Position numbers and translations under genes: made by a program
Assembly: GCA_018873245.2 (NCBI GenBank)
Contig: JAEMBT020000004.1
Coordinates: 914,573 to 978,572 of the forward strand
Source: Archegozetes longisetosus
Taxonomy: Eukaryota; Arthropoda; Arachnida; Sarcoptiformes; Trhypochthoniidae
DNA length: 64,000 nucleotides
Reading direction: 5' to 3'
Notes under the pieces: model-generated
The model's database searches: none
Seen by the model: only the letters and a program-made list of their open reading frames with translations
What the model was told of the DNA's origin: nothing
In this document: positions 12,390-25,620 of the stretch, piece after piece
How positions within the stretch are numbered: the stretch's first letter is position 1
Layout of the letters: each line of letters begins with the position of its first letter

Positions 12390-13800
12390 GTAAAAAAGTT
12401 TAGTAGGTTGTTGTCAGAGAATAGTATTGATCGGAAAAATTGGCTTCAATTAATTTTCATTGAGTGTTATCCACTTCTGGGATTGGATTAAAAGATGAGA
12501 AAATGTTAGGAAATAAGTGACGAGTCGTTTAGGGAAGAAATTGTTTCTTTCTTTGCAATTGATTTTTTTGCTTCTGAGATATTAGTCTTCTTTTCGTTTA
12601 TATATTTCGAGCTTTTTTGAAAATATGCGGTCGATACTTTTTATCTCTGTTTTTGAGTACCTGATTGACGTTTCAGTTTTTAGGGATGATTGATTGTCTC
12701 TGATTGAGTTGTAAAAAGTTAATCGATTTTAATCTTAATTCAAAACCATTGACTTTGATAAAAATATCGGATATGTTCATATTAAATTTCGTGTTTAAAT
12801 AGAATATTTGAAAAACCTTTCTTCTGGATATAAATTATGATTTTTCATGTGTCTTTGATGCTTTATACTATTGTAATATATAAATATTCTAACGATTGAT
12901 ATCGCTTGATTATAGCGCTTTAGAGCTTGCAGGAAATAAGCAGAAGACTAATCAACCTTTTGAGGAGATGACCAGATCTCATGGTGTTCGTTTTAGGACT
13001 TTTCAGATAGATTGAAAAAATTTATTTTGTACTGCCTAAAGCTTAGGTACATCAAGCTCCATATTTTTGGAAAATTGCTCGGTTCTGGAATGTTCGTTGA
13101 GAGACGCATGGTCACCTGGCTTACAACCCTTGCATGACTTTTATGCTTGTACTGCAGCGCTACCATACGAATAAAAGGTTGATTGGCTTAACTCTAATGC
13201 AGACTTCCGAAGAGATGTGCATAAGGCTGAAGCTCAGAGATAGCTTAATAATAAATTCTATCTTTTGTTTACTCTTATTGTTAACGATTGGGGTTTATAG
13301 ATTTGTCATTTCTGTCCTGACCTTCTGACTCAATGTTATTTTTCGTATTATTGAGAATCAGTTTAGTTCTTATATTTTAAATGTTATATATAGTATTGAT
13401 TGGTTTATTATTTTACATATTATTGAAAACTCAATCGCTGAAGAAGTAAGTTTAAAAAATTGATATGAGAACTCAGCTATTGAGGTAAATATGTAAAATG
13501 TTTTATATTATTAAAGTATATTGATCTGAGGGATAAATGAACACAAGTTATTTAGTAAAAATATGCAGTCATTTCAAACCCTATATTATTTTCTACCATA
13601 TGGTTAGAACAATTACAAAAACGTCATAATAGTCTGGAATATATTTCTTCGTTGTGGCGACTGAACCTGACGATCTTCAATTCTTCAATATATATATATT
13701 GATAGAAATTATATAATTAATTTAACTAAATGGCTAGAACAATAGGAAAGTGTGAAATCAAACTTTGAAGATTATAATCATAAAAGGCTGTTAATGGTAT
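12390..13800. other. Spacer with a GC-richer patch of unknown origin
   Basis: AT-rich sequence except for about 12900-13270, which is less AT-rich and looks like decayed coding DNA but matches no family I recognise. A 64-codon open frame at 13134-13328 has no conserved features; I do not call it a gene. Confidence 0.3.
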
Positions 13801-13968
13801 GAAAATTTATAAAACCTTTTGAATATTTTCAAATTTATAATTGTTGGCAATCGGATTGCACTGACGAGCACATCGATTAGTGGTCTCCGACCTTTTTTGA
13901 AAAAAATTGACATTCACCATTATTTGTTGTGCCTGTGCTCTCAGATCTCTTCTTCTGTAACCAATTAA
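13800..13968 (-). CDS. Candidate exon, unknown protein
   Basis: On the minus strand an acceptor-like TTGGTTACAG precedes an open, GC-richer stretch with charged content (one frame reads RRRDLRAQAQQIMVNVNFF; another reads KKRSESTGTTNNGECQFF before a stop). Upstream, a donor-like GTGAGT lies near 14168. It may belong with the hydrophobic N-terminus at 15262-15406. The evidence is composition and splice-like borders only. Confidence 0.15.
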
Positions 13969-14348
13969 CATAACTAGGATAAATATTATTAGAAAAATCA
14001 CATAAAAAGAAACGAGAATTCATTATAAAATCATAATTTGTATTAAATTGATGTTTATTCAGTATTAGTAAAAATAGCTATTTTTATTGAAGAGTTAGTT
14101 ATATTGATGTTTGTTACAAGTTACATACATTTGAAAGCCAAGTCATATAAGTTTGTCTTACTCACCACTAGGAGCGTTTGCTCAAGTATATCTACGTTTA
14201 TGGCTAGTTATATAAAACGAAATAAAATGTAATTTTTGAAGAAAAAACCAAACGAAATATACTACTTATTTTTGTATTTTTTGTACATTTAACAAAATAC
14301 TTTTGCATATTATATTATTATTTCTATTATGCTATTCTAGTATAAATA

Positions 14349-15258
14349 AAGGGTGTCCGGTAAGTAATTGGACTGAGTTTGAAGATCAATAACTTTTGAA
14401 CTACTAAACATTTTTTAATGAAATTTGTTAAGGTTGAAATACATTTATAATTAAATTTACTTAAGCTTTTAAAATGGTTCGAAAGGCCCCTTATCACCGA
14501 TTTATTTGAGTTTCTTTCGAATGCTAGCCATAAGAGTGTGTGCACTTTTTTGTGCTATCTTTTGAGAGTTTTGAAGCCCCTAAGACTTTTCGGTGGTTTG
14601 GATCGTTTCCTGTACTCAGTCTTGCAAAACGCCCAAAATCTTTCGATAGGTCTGGCTTGAGGTACGTTTGGCGTGTTGTCAATTTTCGTAACAAAAGTCA
14701 AGTCATTGTTTTGCATCCAATGTTGGACATCTTTCTGATAGTGAATAGTGGCCAAATCGGGCCAAAACAATATATCTTAATGTTTATGATATTTATTGAT
14801 AAATGGTTTAAGTCTTATTCTAAATATTGAGTTCTATACTCTTCAGCCTTCATTGAACCGATCTTTATGTATGGCTCCGAAACATGACCGCAATCATCAA
14901 TGGCCTGCCAGACCAGAAACTTCTTCGAAAACTTCTCTTTGCGTTTAAAACGTATTTTATCATCAATTTTATCTTTATCAACGAAATGGTAAAAATTATT
15001 TGTCGGAATATAGACTTCAAAACTATTGGGAGAAATATATCTCAAAAGATAGTACAAAAAAGTGCACACACTCTTATGGCTAGCATTCGAAAGAAACTCA
15101 AATAAATCGGTGATAAGGGGCCTTTCGAACCATTTTAAAAGCTTAAGTAAATTTAATTATAAATGTATTTCAACCTTAACAAATTTCATTAAAAAATTGT
15201 TAGTATTTCAAAAGTTATTGATCTTCAAACTCAGTCCAATTACTTATCGGACACCCTT
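14349..15258 (-). mobile_element. Short DD37E Tc1/mariner-superfamily element with long TIRs
   Basis: TIRs of about 220 bases (14349-14572 and 15036-15258) are nearly identical and start AAGGGTGTCC. TA flanks the element at 14347-14348 and 15259-15260. The 910-base length holds only parts of a transposase, so this is an internally deleted, non-autonomous copy. High TIR similarity suggests fairly recent activity. Confidence 0.85.
14555..15069 (-). pseudogene. DD37E transposase fragments
   Basis: Two minus-strand pieces in different frames (15069-14815 and 14770-14555). The first has KKFLVWQAIDDCGHVSEP, the second FWPDLATIHYQKDV and VPQARPIERFWAFC. The Asp of WPDLA and the Glu of RPIERFW are 37 residues apart. 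The N-terminal DNA-binding region is missing. Confidence 0.75.
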
Positions 15259-15261
15259 TAT

Positions 15262-15406
15262 TTGAGTTAAAGTAATAGTCGCTAGGCTCGCTTTTACAAC
15301 CAGAGAAATTATGTAAAAAGGGTATAAAGGGAAACAATAATACTAGGATGGAATGAAGACCGAAAAACTTAAGCCTACTTTTGATTAGGGATGAGTTAAG
15401 TGTCAT
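15262..15406 (-). CDS. Candidate first exon of a small secreted protein
   Basis: An ATG at 15406 on the minus strand opens a frame with a positively charged start and a long hydrophobic stretch (HSILVLLFPFIPFLHNFSG), then a polar, Cys-containing segment. This resembles a signal peptide. The frame runs into the right TIR of the neighbouring transposon, which would have disrupted the exon or lie in its intron. No domain is recognised. Confidence 0.2.
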
Positions 15407-15419
15407 TGTGTCAATAATC

Positions 15420-16389
15420 ACATAAATATAAGAATTTCGCAAGTGTTTTCCTTTCACTATTTTCAAAAACAAGTTAATTTTGTTTAACAAATATATCTCT
15501 TAAACTTTGAGAATCTAATCTCGATTTGATAGTGAATTTTGTAGTTTAAATTTTAAATATTAAATAATCAACTAATCAGTTGAGATAATCACAACTTATT
15601 ATGAACATTTCTTCACCAAATTCTAACTAATTCATTAAAGGAAAAATTCTAAATTAAACTTATTTTTAAGTAATTTTTGTCTTAATCTAAAAATATGCTG
15701 TATCATTTTTCGTAATTGATTGCACAAATAATCACTTGAATTGAAAATCATTTTGTAATTACTTTTTATATGAGTATATTTCTAGAAAACATTCATTCAA
15801 AAAATAGCTGTAGTTAAGAATTATCTAACTTTATATTTTCTTAGATAGCCAGATTTGAACCACTTTTGGCTTATAAGATTTTGAAAGTTTCTCAAGTTCT
15901 AAACCGGTTAAAACAGAAATGAGGAAAATAAAAGTTCGAATTTATTATTTAACTAAATTTTGACTCAATACTTGTGGAAAATGATTTATGAGAGCTTATT
16001 AATTAGTTTTTATTTATATTGTGTTTCTATTAAAAGTTTTTTCTTCATGTCATAAAGACTTCTGGAAATTTGACTTATCTATAACTCGGTCTCATATTTT
16101 TTGAGAGACTTTTTCTAATTTATGAATCGACAGACTGATGAGAAATAAAAGACCTTATTTTCTGGGTTAATGAAGTGTAAGACTATTAGAATAGTGTAAA
16201 ACGTTTTTGGTCTTTCTGATATCTTAAGAAATACTGGAAAGTTTGAAAAAACTGTTCATATCAATTGTTTTAAGACAAAATATTTTGATTTTAGTATAAA
16301 AATTGCATAAAATTGATTTATGATTCATAAATCAAACATTTAAAACTTTGAAGAATTTTCTATTTGTGTTTTAAGTTTCTTTAAATTGA
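15420..16389. other. Spacer upstream of the ABC transporter
   Basis: AT-rich with no coding pattern. It presumably holds the promoter and 5' UTR of the transporter gene, but I see no clear TATA/initiator pair. Confidence 0.3.
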
Positions 16390-19300
16390 ATGGTCGAACA
16401 AAATTATTGCGATCAAATGACAAGCAAATCTGAAATACATTTTTCTAATGAAAATTATATACAAAATAGTAAATTCTATGAGTTTGGAACTGAACTACTG
16501 CTGAGAACTGTAAACGTATCGTTTAGTTATAAAAGTTTGAATAGATTTCTATTCAAAGAACGAACTCAAGATTTAATATTAAGCAATTGCTCGATAAGTG
16601 TGCCAAAAGGAAAAATTTATTCATTACTCGGTTCGAGTGGTTGCGGAAAGACTACACTTTTGAAGTGCATTCTAGGCATTGAAAAAGTCAAAAGTGGCTC
16701 TATTAGCGTATTCATCAATAAAACAGATTCTGATGGAATAAAGGGTATTTTTAGAATTTGATATAAAATAAAATAAAATCTTAAGTCTTATTTTCTATCA
16801 CTTTCTTTTTTTATTCCAACGGAACTCATTTCAAATTTCAAAGATTTGTCTAAATTTAAGAAAATATTTAATCAAAACCTTTTTATAGAATAAAACACTT
16901 AGTTATTAAACGAAACCAGTGAAAATAAAATTTTCATATCTTCAAAAGTACATTTAATGGCAAAGTAATAATTATATATCTAATGAATATATTCGCCTCT
17001 GGTCTGGTTGACAAAGACCCAGCAAGATCAGAAGTGTCTCTTACCAGTGGCGCTATTTTTTAAACTGATTTATCTCATAACTTTTTCGTACACAGCATGA
17101 TGTTGAACTTCAATTGTAATTTTTAAATTTTTACTTAACTTCTTTATTTCGATTTGTAAAAATAAACAATTTGCAAGAGACCAAAACGACTAGAAAACTT
17201 TGCGAATGAAGTTCGACATAATTCTAGGTACAAATAAGTTATAAGTAAGGCCAACAGTTTAGAGGGAATTAAAATTTCAAAAGCGGGAAGGGAAGTGGAA
17301 TTGAAAATCAGGAAAGTGGGAAAATTAAATATGCTTTAAAATGATCCTTAGTTCATGATCAATGCAGAAATCAATCAATCCGCCAAAGTGGGAAAGCCAA
17401 TCAAATGTAGGTTTTTATCTCCTTTTGTTGGCCCTAGCTATAAGAGATAAATCGGGTCAATCCGGGTTAATGGGTCTAAGGGGGTTCCCAACCCCCTACC
17501 ACCGAATGTAATACGTCATTAGATTCAGTTTGTCGAGCTGAATATTTTGATACAACACTTGACCACTCCTGGCCAACTCCCATCTAGAGTGGCTGACCTC
17601 GCGAAGTGATATATCATTGGACTCAGGATATCAAACTGAGCATTTTGATACTTCATTTGATCAATTATCAAGAGTAGTTCTCGAGATATCCATCTTTGGT
17701 TTACTACTTTGATTTCTCGAGTTGTAACCCAAACAAGCCTGATATAAACTAAGAGAGGGTAAGTAAGTTAGGTCGCTTCGCGGCCTAACCTATTATATCT
17801 TAGTTTAAATCAGGTTTGGTTTGGGTTACAACTTGGTGAAGCCAAGTTTACCCATTTTCGAGGGGGTTAGATCTGGACGGCCAGAAGTAGTCAGGTTCGG
17901 GTTGAAAGTGGTCAAGTGGGATGTCAAAATGTTCAGCTCGACGAACCGAATCCAATGATGTATCACACTTGGGGGTGGGGGCGTTGGGAACCTCTTTAGA
18001 CCTATCAGTCCGGATTCATCCGATAAATCAGTTTAAAAAATAGCGCTAATAGTAAGAAACACTTATGACCTTGCTGAGTTTCTGTCAACCAGATCAGAGT
18101 CGAATATATTCATTACATATATAATTATTATTTTGCCATTAAATATACTTTTGAAGATATGAAATTTATGTTTTTACTGGTTTCATCTAATACTTTAAAG
18201 AAAGCTTTTCTTTTAAAATAATGAAAAATCTGTGCATATTTTTATAACTAAGGTTCAAATGTTGGATATATGCCACAAGAAATGGCTCTTTTGGAAGAGC
18301 TTACAGTTGAAGAGACTCTTCGATATTTCGGACAATTGCACCAAATGCATAAAAACCAAATCAAAGAACAGATAGAATTCTTAATCGAATTTCTACAAAT
18401 ACCTGACAAAAAAAGATTGATATCAAAACTAAGTGGAGGTCAACAGAGAAGAGTCTCATTAGCGACTGCTATAATACACTACCCTTCGCTTCTTATTCTG
18501 GATGAGCCTACAGTCGGAGTCGATCCACTTCTTCGACATTCCATTTGGCAATATTTGAACGACTTATGCGCTAATAAATCGATAACTATTATCATAACTA
18601 CTCATTATATAGAAGAGGCAAGAAATTCGCATAATATTGGTATAAAAATTTTCGGATACTGTAAAGCGAATATTATATAGTAGTTCAAACTTCTTAGTTA
18701 TGAAGCATACAAACAATACTTCAAGAGTCATGAGTATTGTTATAAATTATAATTTAGTTCAAAAATTTATGAGCAGTTGTTTGATTACGCAATTAATTAA
18801 GTAGTTTAAACAACTTTACACTTTGATGATCTACTTTAAAAATTATACACTATTTGCTTAGAGATATTAAGTTTTATGGTTTATATTCGCAGGACTTATG
18901 AGAAATGGAAGTCTTTTAGTTGAAGGAAATCCAGGAAGAATTATTGACTATTATAAGTGTCGTAATATGGAAGAAGTTTTTCTCAAACTTTGTGAAAATA
19001 GGCGAAAAAGTTTGTTTGAAGAAGAAATAAATTCTGAAAACAATAATTACAATAGAAATATTTACAACGATAATGAAATCAAAGCTTTAGATCAAAAGTC
19101 AACTGAAAATGCAATTGAGAAAAAGTTTTTATTAAGTGATAGATTCTTAGATTTTAGCCATTTCTGGCCTTTACTATACAAGAATTGGCTCATTATTCGT
19201 GGTAATCCAAGAAGCTTAATATTCTTGTATTTGTTACCATCAATTTCTGTGTCACTTTTCGCTTTATCATTTGGTGCTGAACCGAAAAATATTACAATTG

Positions 19301-21085
19301 CGATTTATAATGAGGAAAGTCCAGCGGTTTTCACAAAGCTATTGATCGAAAATCTCAAAGAATCACATGCCATAAAAGCTGTAAATAAGATACAATTTTT
19401 TTTTCATTCAACGAAAAATTTTTAACAACCTTTAAAAATATGAAAGCTTCAAATTTTGTTCTACTATTGAATTAAAGTTTGAAGAAATTTAAATTTCAAC
19501 ATTTTTAATATAGTCTTAATTTCTTCTCAAGTTAAAATTATTTAGTTAAAGAAAACCTTAAATTCAAGAACTTCTAAATTTCTACTCAAATTTATTTAAG
19601 ATAAAGAGAATGGTATGGTTTCTCTAGTTTCCATCAACAGATACCTCAAGACTCGTTCTAGTTTCCAAAAGTATTTTATTAGTTTAATTTCAATAACTAG
19701 CCCTTAATTTTCAAAAATCTTTATATTTTAATGTTCACCTACAAAAAATATCTTAAAACTAGATTAGGAAATGAATATTTGATGAATAATTCTAAACTTA
19801 AAGGTTTATAAATGCCTAAAAATGTGTTTTTATCAAAGATTGGTCCATGAAACGATCAATTTTTAGTCAAAATAAAGCTTTTAAATAAATTTGAAATGAA
19901 ATTTAGAAACTTGCATGTATTCAACTGTTATTCCAATTTAATGTAGTTTATTGAAATTGAATGCAAGTAAATAATTAGCGATTAAATTTTCCCTCTATAT
20001 TATATGAGATTCGAGAATTCTCAAATCTCGAGACCAAGATTTTTCAAAACGCGAGAAGTTCACTCCTCGAAAATGCGATGCTCTAGAAAGAAACCCAAAT
20101 TTCAAATTGAAAATGAATTTTCTGTAAATTTTTGAACTTTTTTCAGATATCGTACTCAACATACGACTCGGCTCTGAATTCCTTAAAAAGAGGACGTTCG
20201 TGGGCAATGGTATCCCTACCGAACAATTACTCAGAATCATTACAACAACGAATACACGACAACATATACTCATCTAACGAAACAATAGAAGACAGTAATC
20301 TATCAATATATTTAGACAATACGAGTCCAATAATATCGTACACAATAATCACAACAATACTAAAATCATTAACAAATCTAATCTCAACCCTATTCCCGAA
20401 CGACAAATCTCTGATTCAATCAGTAACTCCAATAGTTCTCCAAGAAGTACCTTATGGCAGTTCGGATAAGATATCCATGACAGAATATTTCGCGCCTGGC
20501 ATTCTTATGGCTACCATCTTCATAGCTCCCTGGCCTTTCGTACTATTCAGCATAACTAATGAGAAAAAAATAAAATTTCTAGCCCGGAGTCTAATATCCG
20601 GAGCCAATAGTCTTGAGGTCTTACTTTCCAATCTAGCCTTGCAATTGATAATACTTTCAACTCAGGTTTCAGTACTTATGTTCACGACTTTCTGGGCCTG
20701 GAAAATCCCGAACTCCGGGAATTTGATATTAACTGCCGGAATTCTATATATTATAGGTGTCATCGGAATTCTATTTGCAATTATTATTAGTTTTATTTGT
20801 GTTTCAGAAGGAGAAGCGTTTATGATATCCTTTAGTATTATTATTCCTTTATGGCTTGTCTGTGGCGTCATTTGGCCTAATGAGTCCATGCCCCCACTTG
20901 GTCAACAACTATCGCATTTAGCACCGCTTACTTATCCGATCGATGCCTTAAGATGTATTTTGTCAAAGGGCTGGGGTTTAACTCATTATACGGTTATAAT
21001 GGCTTTTGTCAGTAGTTTTGTGTATATTTTAATGTTTTTGATTATTGCACTATTTATTTACAAGAAGCATATTTCTGTTTATTGA
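16390..21085 (+). CDS. ABC half transporter, ABCH-like (ATPase then membrane domain)
   Basis: Four exons join in frame: 16390-16744, 18253-18639, 18893-19380 and 20147-21085 (phases 1, 1, 0), giving about 722 residues. The ATPase domain shows Walker A GSSGCGKTT, signature LSGGQQRRVSLA, Walker B LLILDEPTVGVDP and H-loop THYIEEA, with both split codons restored as Gly. An ABC-2 membrane domain follows with about six hydrophobic segments, from RSLIFLYLLPSISVSLFAL to VSSFVYILMFLIIALFIY. ATPase-first order, this length and the sequences MPQEMALLEELTVEETL and LMRNGSLLVEGNP are typical of arthropod ABCH proteins (often named ABCG20/23-like). These act as dimers and are linked to lipid transport to the cuticle in insects; the substrate here is unknown. 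Motifs are intact and it looks functional. ABCG is the alternative family. AATAAA signals follow near 21285. Confidence 0.9.
16912..18186. mobile_element. Foldback element in intron 1 of the ABC gene
   Basis: The sequence from 16912 (GAAACCAGTGAAAATAAAAT) rightward matches the complement of the sequence ending at 18186. Matching blocks are 16912-17085 with about 18020-18186, and about 17450-17560 with about 17920-18020. The centre near 17762-17800 is a perfect small hairpin (TTAGGTCGC/TTCG/CGGCCTAA). About 360 bases (17086-17445) in the left arm have no partner. It fills most of the 1508-base intron and has no coding capacity. Confidence 0.85.
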
Positions 21086-22279
21086 TCTAAAAGTTTATAT
21101 GACTTTAAATTCTTATTATTATCCATTTCTAAGTTTAAACTCTACTTGAAGTTACTTTATGATACATTCAAATTAAATGGTTTACTATCGAGGTTTTGAA
21201 AGTTTACTTTTTCAGTCGGACGTAATTGAAAATCATTGTAATTTTAAACTTATTTCTGTTTTATGCGTCGAGTCACAAACTTCGAATAAAAGATTGTGAT
21301 CTTGAATATTTTTCTGTTTAGAGAAAATACTTATTCTAGACAATTATTTAACTTTATTTTCTATATTAAAGTTCGTAAAATTGTGGTATAATGTCATTTG
21401 ACAGTAATAAGTGATACTTAATATTAGTAATAAGTGAAAATTAATTGGAATGTAATTTATTAACTATTGAAAGAAATAAAGTTCTTCAAATAAATGACAT
21501 TACAAAAACTTGAAACAAAATATTGTAAGATACTTTTAATCAAATTTTTGCGTTTATTTATAATCTATGAGCAAATACATCGTATGATAATCAAATTTAT
21601 TAAACAAGAGCGATATATTTCTTATACTTGAAGCAAAACTGAAGAAATTTCGGGGAAATAGATCTAGTTATAGAAGATATAAATTTACCACTTTATAAAG
21701 TTCCACATCAAAACGTCGTTATAAAAAGATGTGCACATAAAAAATTTCTCTGTACAAAATACTAGGATCAAGCAGTCAGAAAATAATTTGTGTAGTGGCT
21801 TTATTTCTTAATTTTTCTCTTAGTTATTTGCTTACTTATTTATTTTGAAGTGTTTCTTGTGTTGTAGTTGTGTTGTCGGGAGTTGTTGTTGAGATCTGGA
21901 TCAGGGTCACAGGTTGTGAAGGGTTATTAAATGAAGTTCACTTTATTCAGACGTAAAGTATCTTAGAACGCATAATTTGAAACTTTATTATGACATTAAA
22001 AATATATAAAAGCGATGCTTTCTGTCTGAGGTCTAAGAACAGAATGAATCTGATCTTGGGGATTGCTAAATATTTGTTTTTACACTATGCTTGATTTCGC
22101 AAATAAGGGGTAAGAGAACAGATGTTAGGAATTTACGAAAAACAGTAGGATTACTGCAGTTAAGAGTGAATAAAGGATTAAAAGTAAACTCTTTATCGAC
22201 AATTAGGATTATTTTTGCTATTGCTGTAAACACCTAAATTTATTTTTATTTCATTTGATTTCACGTCATTTCAGCACAA
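21086..22279. other. 3' UTR and spacer after the ABC gene
   Basis: AT-rich sequence with AATAAA-type signals near 21285 and 21474. I see no further gene or TE end. Confidence 0.35.
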
Positions 22280-22740
22280 TCAGTTCAGCGCACTTTTTTA
22301 TTAATTCATTTTAAGGAAAGACGGAGAGCTCAAGATAATTAGGTATTCACTGGAAACAAATTTTTACCAAAAATGTACAAAATATAACGCATACATCCTT
22401 TGATTATTGAACAAGTGTTTTGATTTTATTATCGATATTACATTATTGATAATCATTGCAAAAACCTTTTCGTTAATTCAAATTAGTCTAATTAAAAATA
22501 AAATGTTGTCATTTATAAGTACGTCTGCTTGTAATTATAAATTGAAAGCAAACACTTTTTATAGGTTAAAATTTGTGTCCTGTGAACATTTATTAATCTA
22601 GGAGTCTCTGTCTTTCCTTAAAACGAATAGAAAATAAATATTCATCGCGTGAATAAATATTTAAAACAAAATTAAGCGGAACAAAATCATAAATATAATA
22701 AAAATTTTCCTGAAATTTTCAAGTGCGCTGAATTGTAGAG
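22280..22740. repeat. Asymmetric inverted-repeat element
   Basis: TTCAGCGCACTT at 22284 and TTTTAAGGAAAGAC at 22310 recur inverted at about 22722 and 22610. The right arm is longer than the left by about 90 bases, so one arm has gained or lost sequence. Probably a decayed foldback or MITE. Confidence 0.45.
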
Positions 22741-23189
22741 CTGACAGTCGTGCGTTGAATTGACGTTCTACTATTTCATTGTATATTTGAATTGTTTCTT
22801 AATAAAGAATCCACTGAAGTATTGGAGAACCTTGCTTCGGAACATTTCAGTCAGTGTGTAATTACTGCCTTCCAACGTGTGCTGAATAAACGATGTAAAA
22901 TTTTCAAAAATTCATAGTCTCTAAACTACTCAATAAAAATCTCATTTCTACAAATAGGGTTTGAGATGGTATTATACTTTGAGGTAAAATACCATTGATA
23001 CCAGGTATAATACGGTATAATACCTGATAGAAAAATCCGTACATTTGGTATTTTCTAAGTTTTAGTAAAACACTTAAAAATGAATACGACATCTATGCAA
23101 TATAATTGAATACAGATCTATATCACATGATTAACTCACGTGTAAGTTATTGTTTTGATCGAGAAATTGCCATAAATTTCACTTGTTAC

Positions 23190-25620
23190 ACGATGGGTCG
23201 AAAGCCAAAATTAAATATTTGGGAATATGTAATATTAATTGATGATGATGGACAGAAAGCAAAGTGTTATTTTTGTGAATCAAAGATGTGTACTGGTGCC
23301 GCAAAATTAAAGTATCATACGATTAATGTATGCAAATCGTGCCCTGAAAACATCAAATCAAAGTTAAGAAACGAGAGTGATAAGGGCAAACATAAACGAC
23401 ATCAGGATAGTTCAAATGATAAAACAGATGAAGAATGTGAAATTCTTGAAAGACCTGAGTCTAGCTTACCTAATTTATTAGAAAGTGCCTCATCATCACT
23501 ATCATCAGTCATTTTCAAAAAGGTTGAAACCAACATCGTTTAAGGAGTTCTTTGATGTGATGAGAAAGTTGGAAAAGAATAAAACCGACGAGTTATTTGC
23601 CAGAGCGCTTTATGCAAATCGTTTACCTTTTACATTTGTAAATGATAAGCACACAATCTCTCTGTTTCATAATTTAAGGCCGTCATATAAACTTCTCCTT
23701 GGCAGCTCTCTAATACACTACTTGATAGTGAATACGAGAAGGTACAAACATTTTTCATAATTTATTTAGTACAGAATTTTTCACTTTTAGGTTATGCATC
23801 ATTCAAAAAGCTTAATTTCTGCAAGTGATGTTCTCACAATCATTATTGATGGAAGGACAAACAATAGTAATGACTCGATAATAAATTTCATTATCTGTAC
23901 ACCACAACCCATCTTTTATAGAAGTATCGAAAAAGGATCAGAACATCACAGAGGAGAATATCTTGAATCTCTTACTTCAGGAATAATAGAGGAATTAGGG
24001 GTTAATAAAGTTACAGCAGTTGTCTCCGACAATGCTGCAAATATGAAGTCAATGTGGATCAAATTAAAATGTAGATATGAACACTTGCAGTGTTTTGGTG
24101 CACACGCTTTGAACTTATTGATTCAAGATGTTTCAAGAATAGGGACAACTAATGATTTAATTCGGAGAGCAAAGGAAATCGTTAAGAAAATTACAGGATC
24201 AACAATAATTTATTGCAAGTTTAAAGAGATAATGAAGAGATATGCTAATGAAAGGAAATGTAAACCAACATCGCTTTGCATACCAGTCGTGACAAGATGG
24301 TACTCAGTGGCAAAAATACTACAGAGCGTACTCAAAGCCAAATCAGTTTTATTACAGCTTGCGATTGATGATGAAACTAAATTAGAAATGTCAACAAGTG
24401 ATTTGATTCTGGAGAAACGTAACGTTAATTTTTGGGCAAAAATTGAACACCTTATCAGATTTCTTAAGCCCGTAACTGATGGAATAGCAAAGATCGAGTC
24501 AGACACAGCAATGATAAGCGATGTTCCAACTGTTTTCTCTGATAATATCGAAGCTATATCTCTCTATGAAAATCTATTAACAGAACGTGAAAAAACAAAA
24601 GTACTTTCGCTCATCAACAAAAGATTTGATTTCGTTATAAGACTTTTGCATTTTTTGGCTAATATTCTTGATCCTCGCTATAGTGGTGTGAGATCAAAAT
24701 CAGATCTTTGTTTTCGATCTCACAGTATTCAGGTCGTTTAAACAATGCCCTACTTTCTTGCCCATCATTGTCGCCTAAGGGCACGAACTGACCACTGGAT
24801 GTAGGACAGGGTTGTTTGTGTCCTCTTTTCTTTAAATACGGATTCTAAAGAAAATTTTCTAAAAGAGTAACGAGGTCACCAACGTATCCTCAATTAGTAG
24901 TTGGTCAGTTAGTGACCAACAATAGATATTTCTAGAAAATTTTCCATTGATACGTCAATAGCTCCTGGCCCTATATAAAGGAGTGAAGAGACTCTTACTC
25001 TTCACTTCCCAACTCTTAAGACTAAGTGATCTCCGAGAGTAACCAACACTTAAAGCAATAATGGATGTTCAAAATCCAAACCTTTCAATACTTAAATCTT
25101 TTATTTTGTATAAAGTTTTCTTTTAATAAATAAACTTTGATTTTCTTTAAAACTGTGTGTAAGTTTAAATTTTCGAACTCAGCAGAGAACAAATTCAAAT
25201 AAAACCTCTGCCGTTGTAACTTTCTTTCTGATGAGGAAAGAGAAGAGGCGAATAACTTTTTATTGAATACTTAAGGTCAATAAAAATTTGGGAGAATGAG
25301 TCTAAACGAGAACAAATTTTCGACAGTTTCCGCTTATATAATATTAAAGAGGGTTCCTATAAACCTGAACTTCTTTGGCAACGCAGTATGATCGCATCGC
25401 CAATCGAGTGGTGGAAACAATTTATGAAATATTCTAAGTAAATAGAACTAGCATTAATTTCGATTAAGATTTTCCTACAAGACAATTCCTCCAAGTAGTG
25501 CAGTGTAGAAAGTTTTTCAATTCAATCAAAAATTCAAACTAAAGAAAGAAACCATCTTTCTAATTTAAAAGTTGAAAAGTTGCTGTCTGTACAAAATAAT
25601 TTGCGTTTTATCGACCCTTT
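23190..25620 (+). pseudogene. hAT transposase with BED zinc finger
   Basis: The N-terminus is a BED-type zinc finger (KAKCYFCESKMCTGAAKL, then H and C ligands) at 23190-23335. After a frameshift near 23510 the catalytic region continues at 23794-24690 with VVSDNAANM, CFGAHALNLL and the TRWYS block. The frame breaks at LDPRYSG where an LTR is inserted. It resumes near 25225 as SDEEREEANNFLLNT and ends in a stop-filled dimerisation region (SPIEWWKQF, ERFF, KKRNHLS-like). Several stops and frameshifts make it a pseudogene. Confidence 0.8.
24687..25216 (+). mobile_element. Solo LTR inside the hAT transposase
   Basis: About 530 bases starting TGTGAGATC split the hAT reading frame. They contain a TATA box (CCTATATAAAGGAG near 24974) and an AATAAA signal near 25123, in LTR order. 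The hAT frame picks up again right after the insertion. Ends and target duplication are approximate. Confidence 0.6.

Noticed and set aside
13134..13328. 64-codon frame in a GC-richer patch
   Set aside because: No start context, domain or splice support; probably decayed coding DNA of unknown origin.
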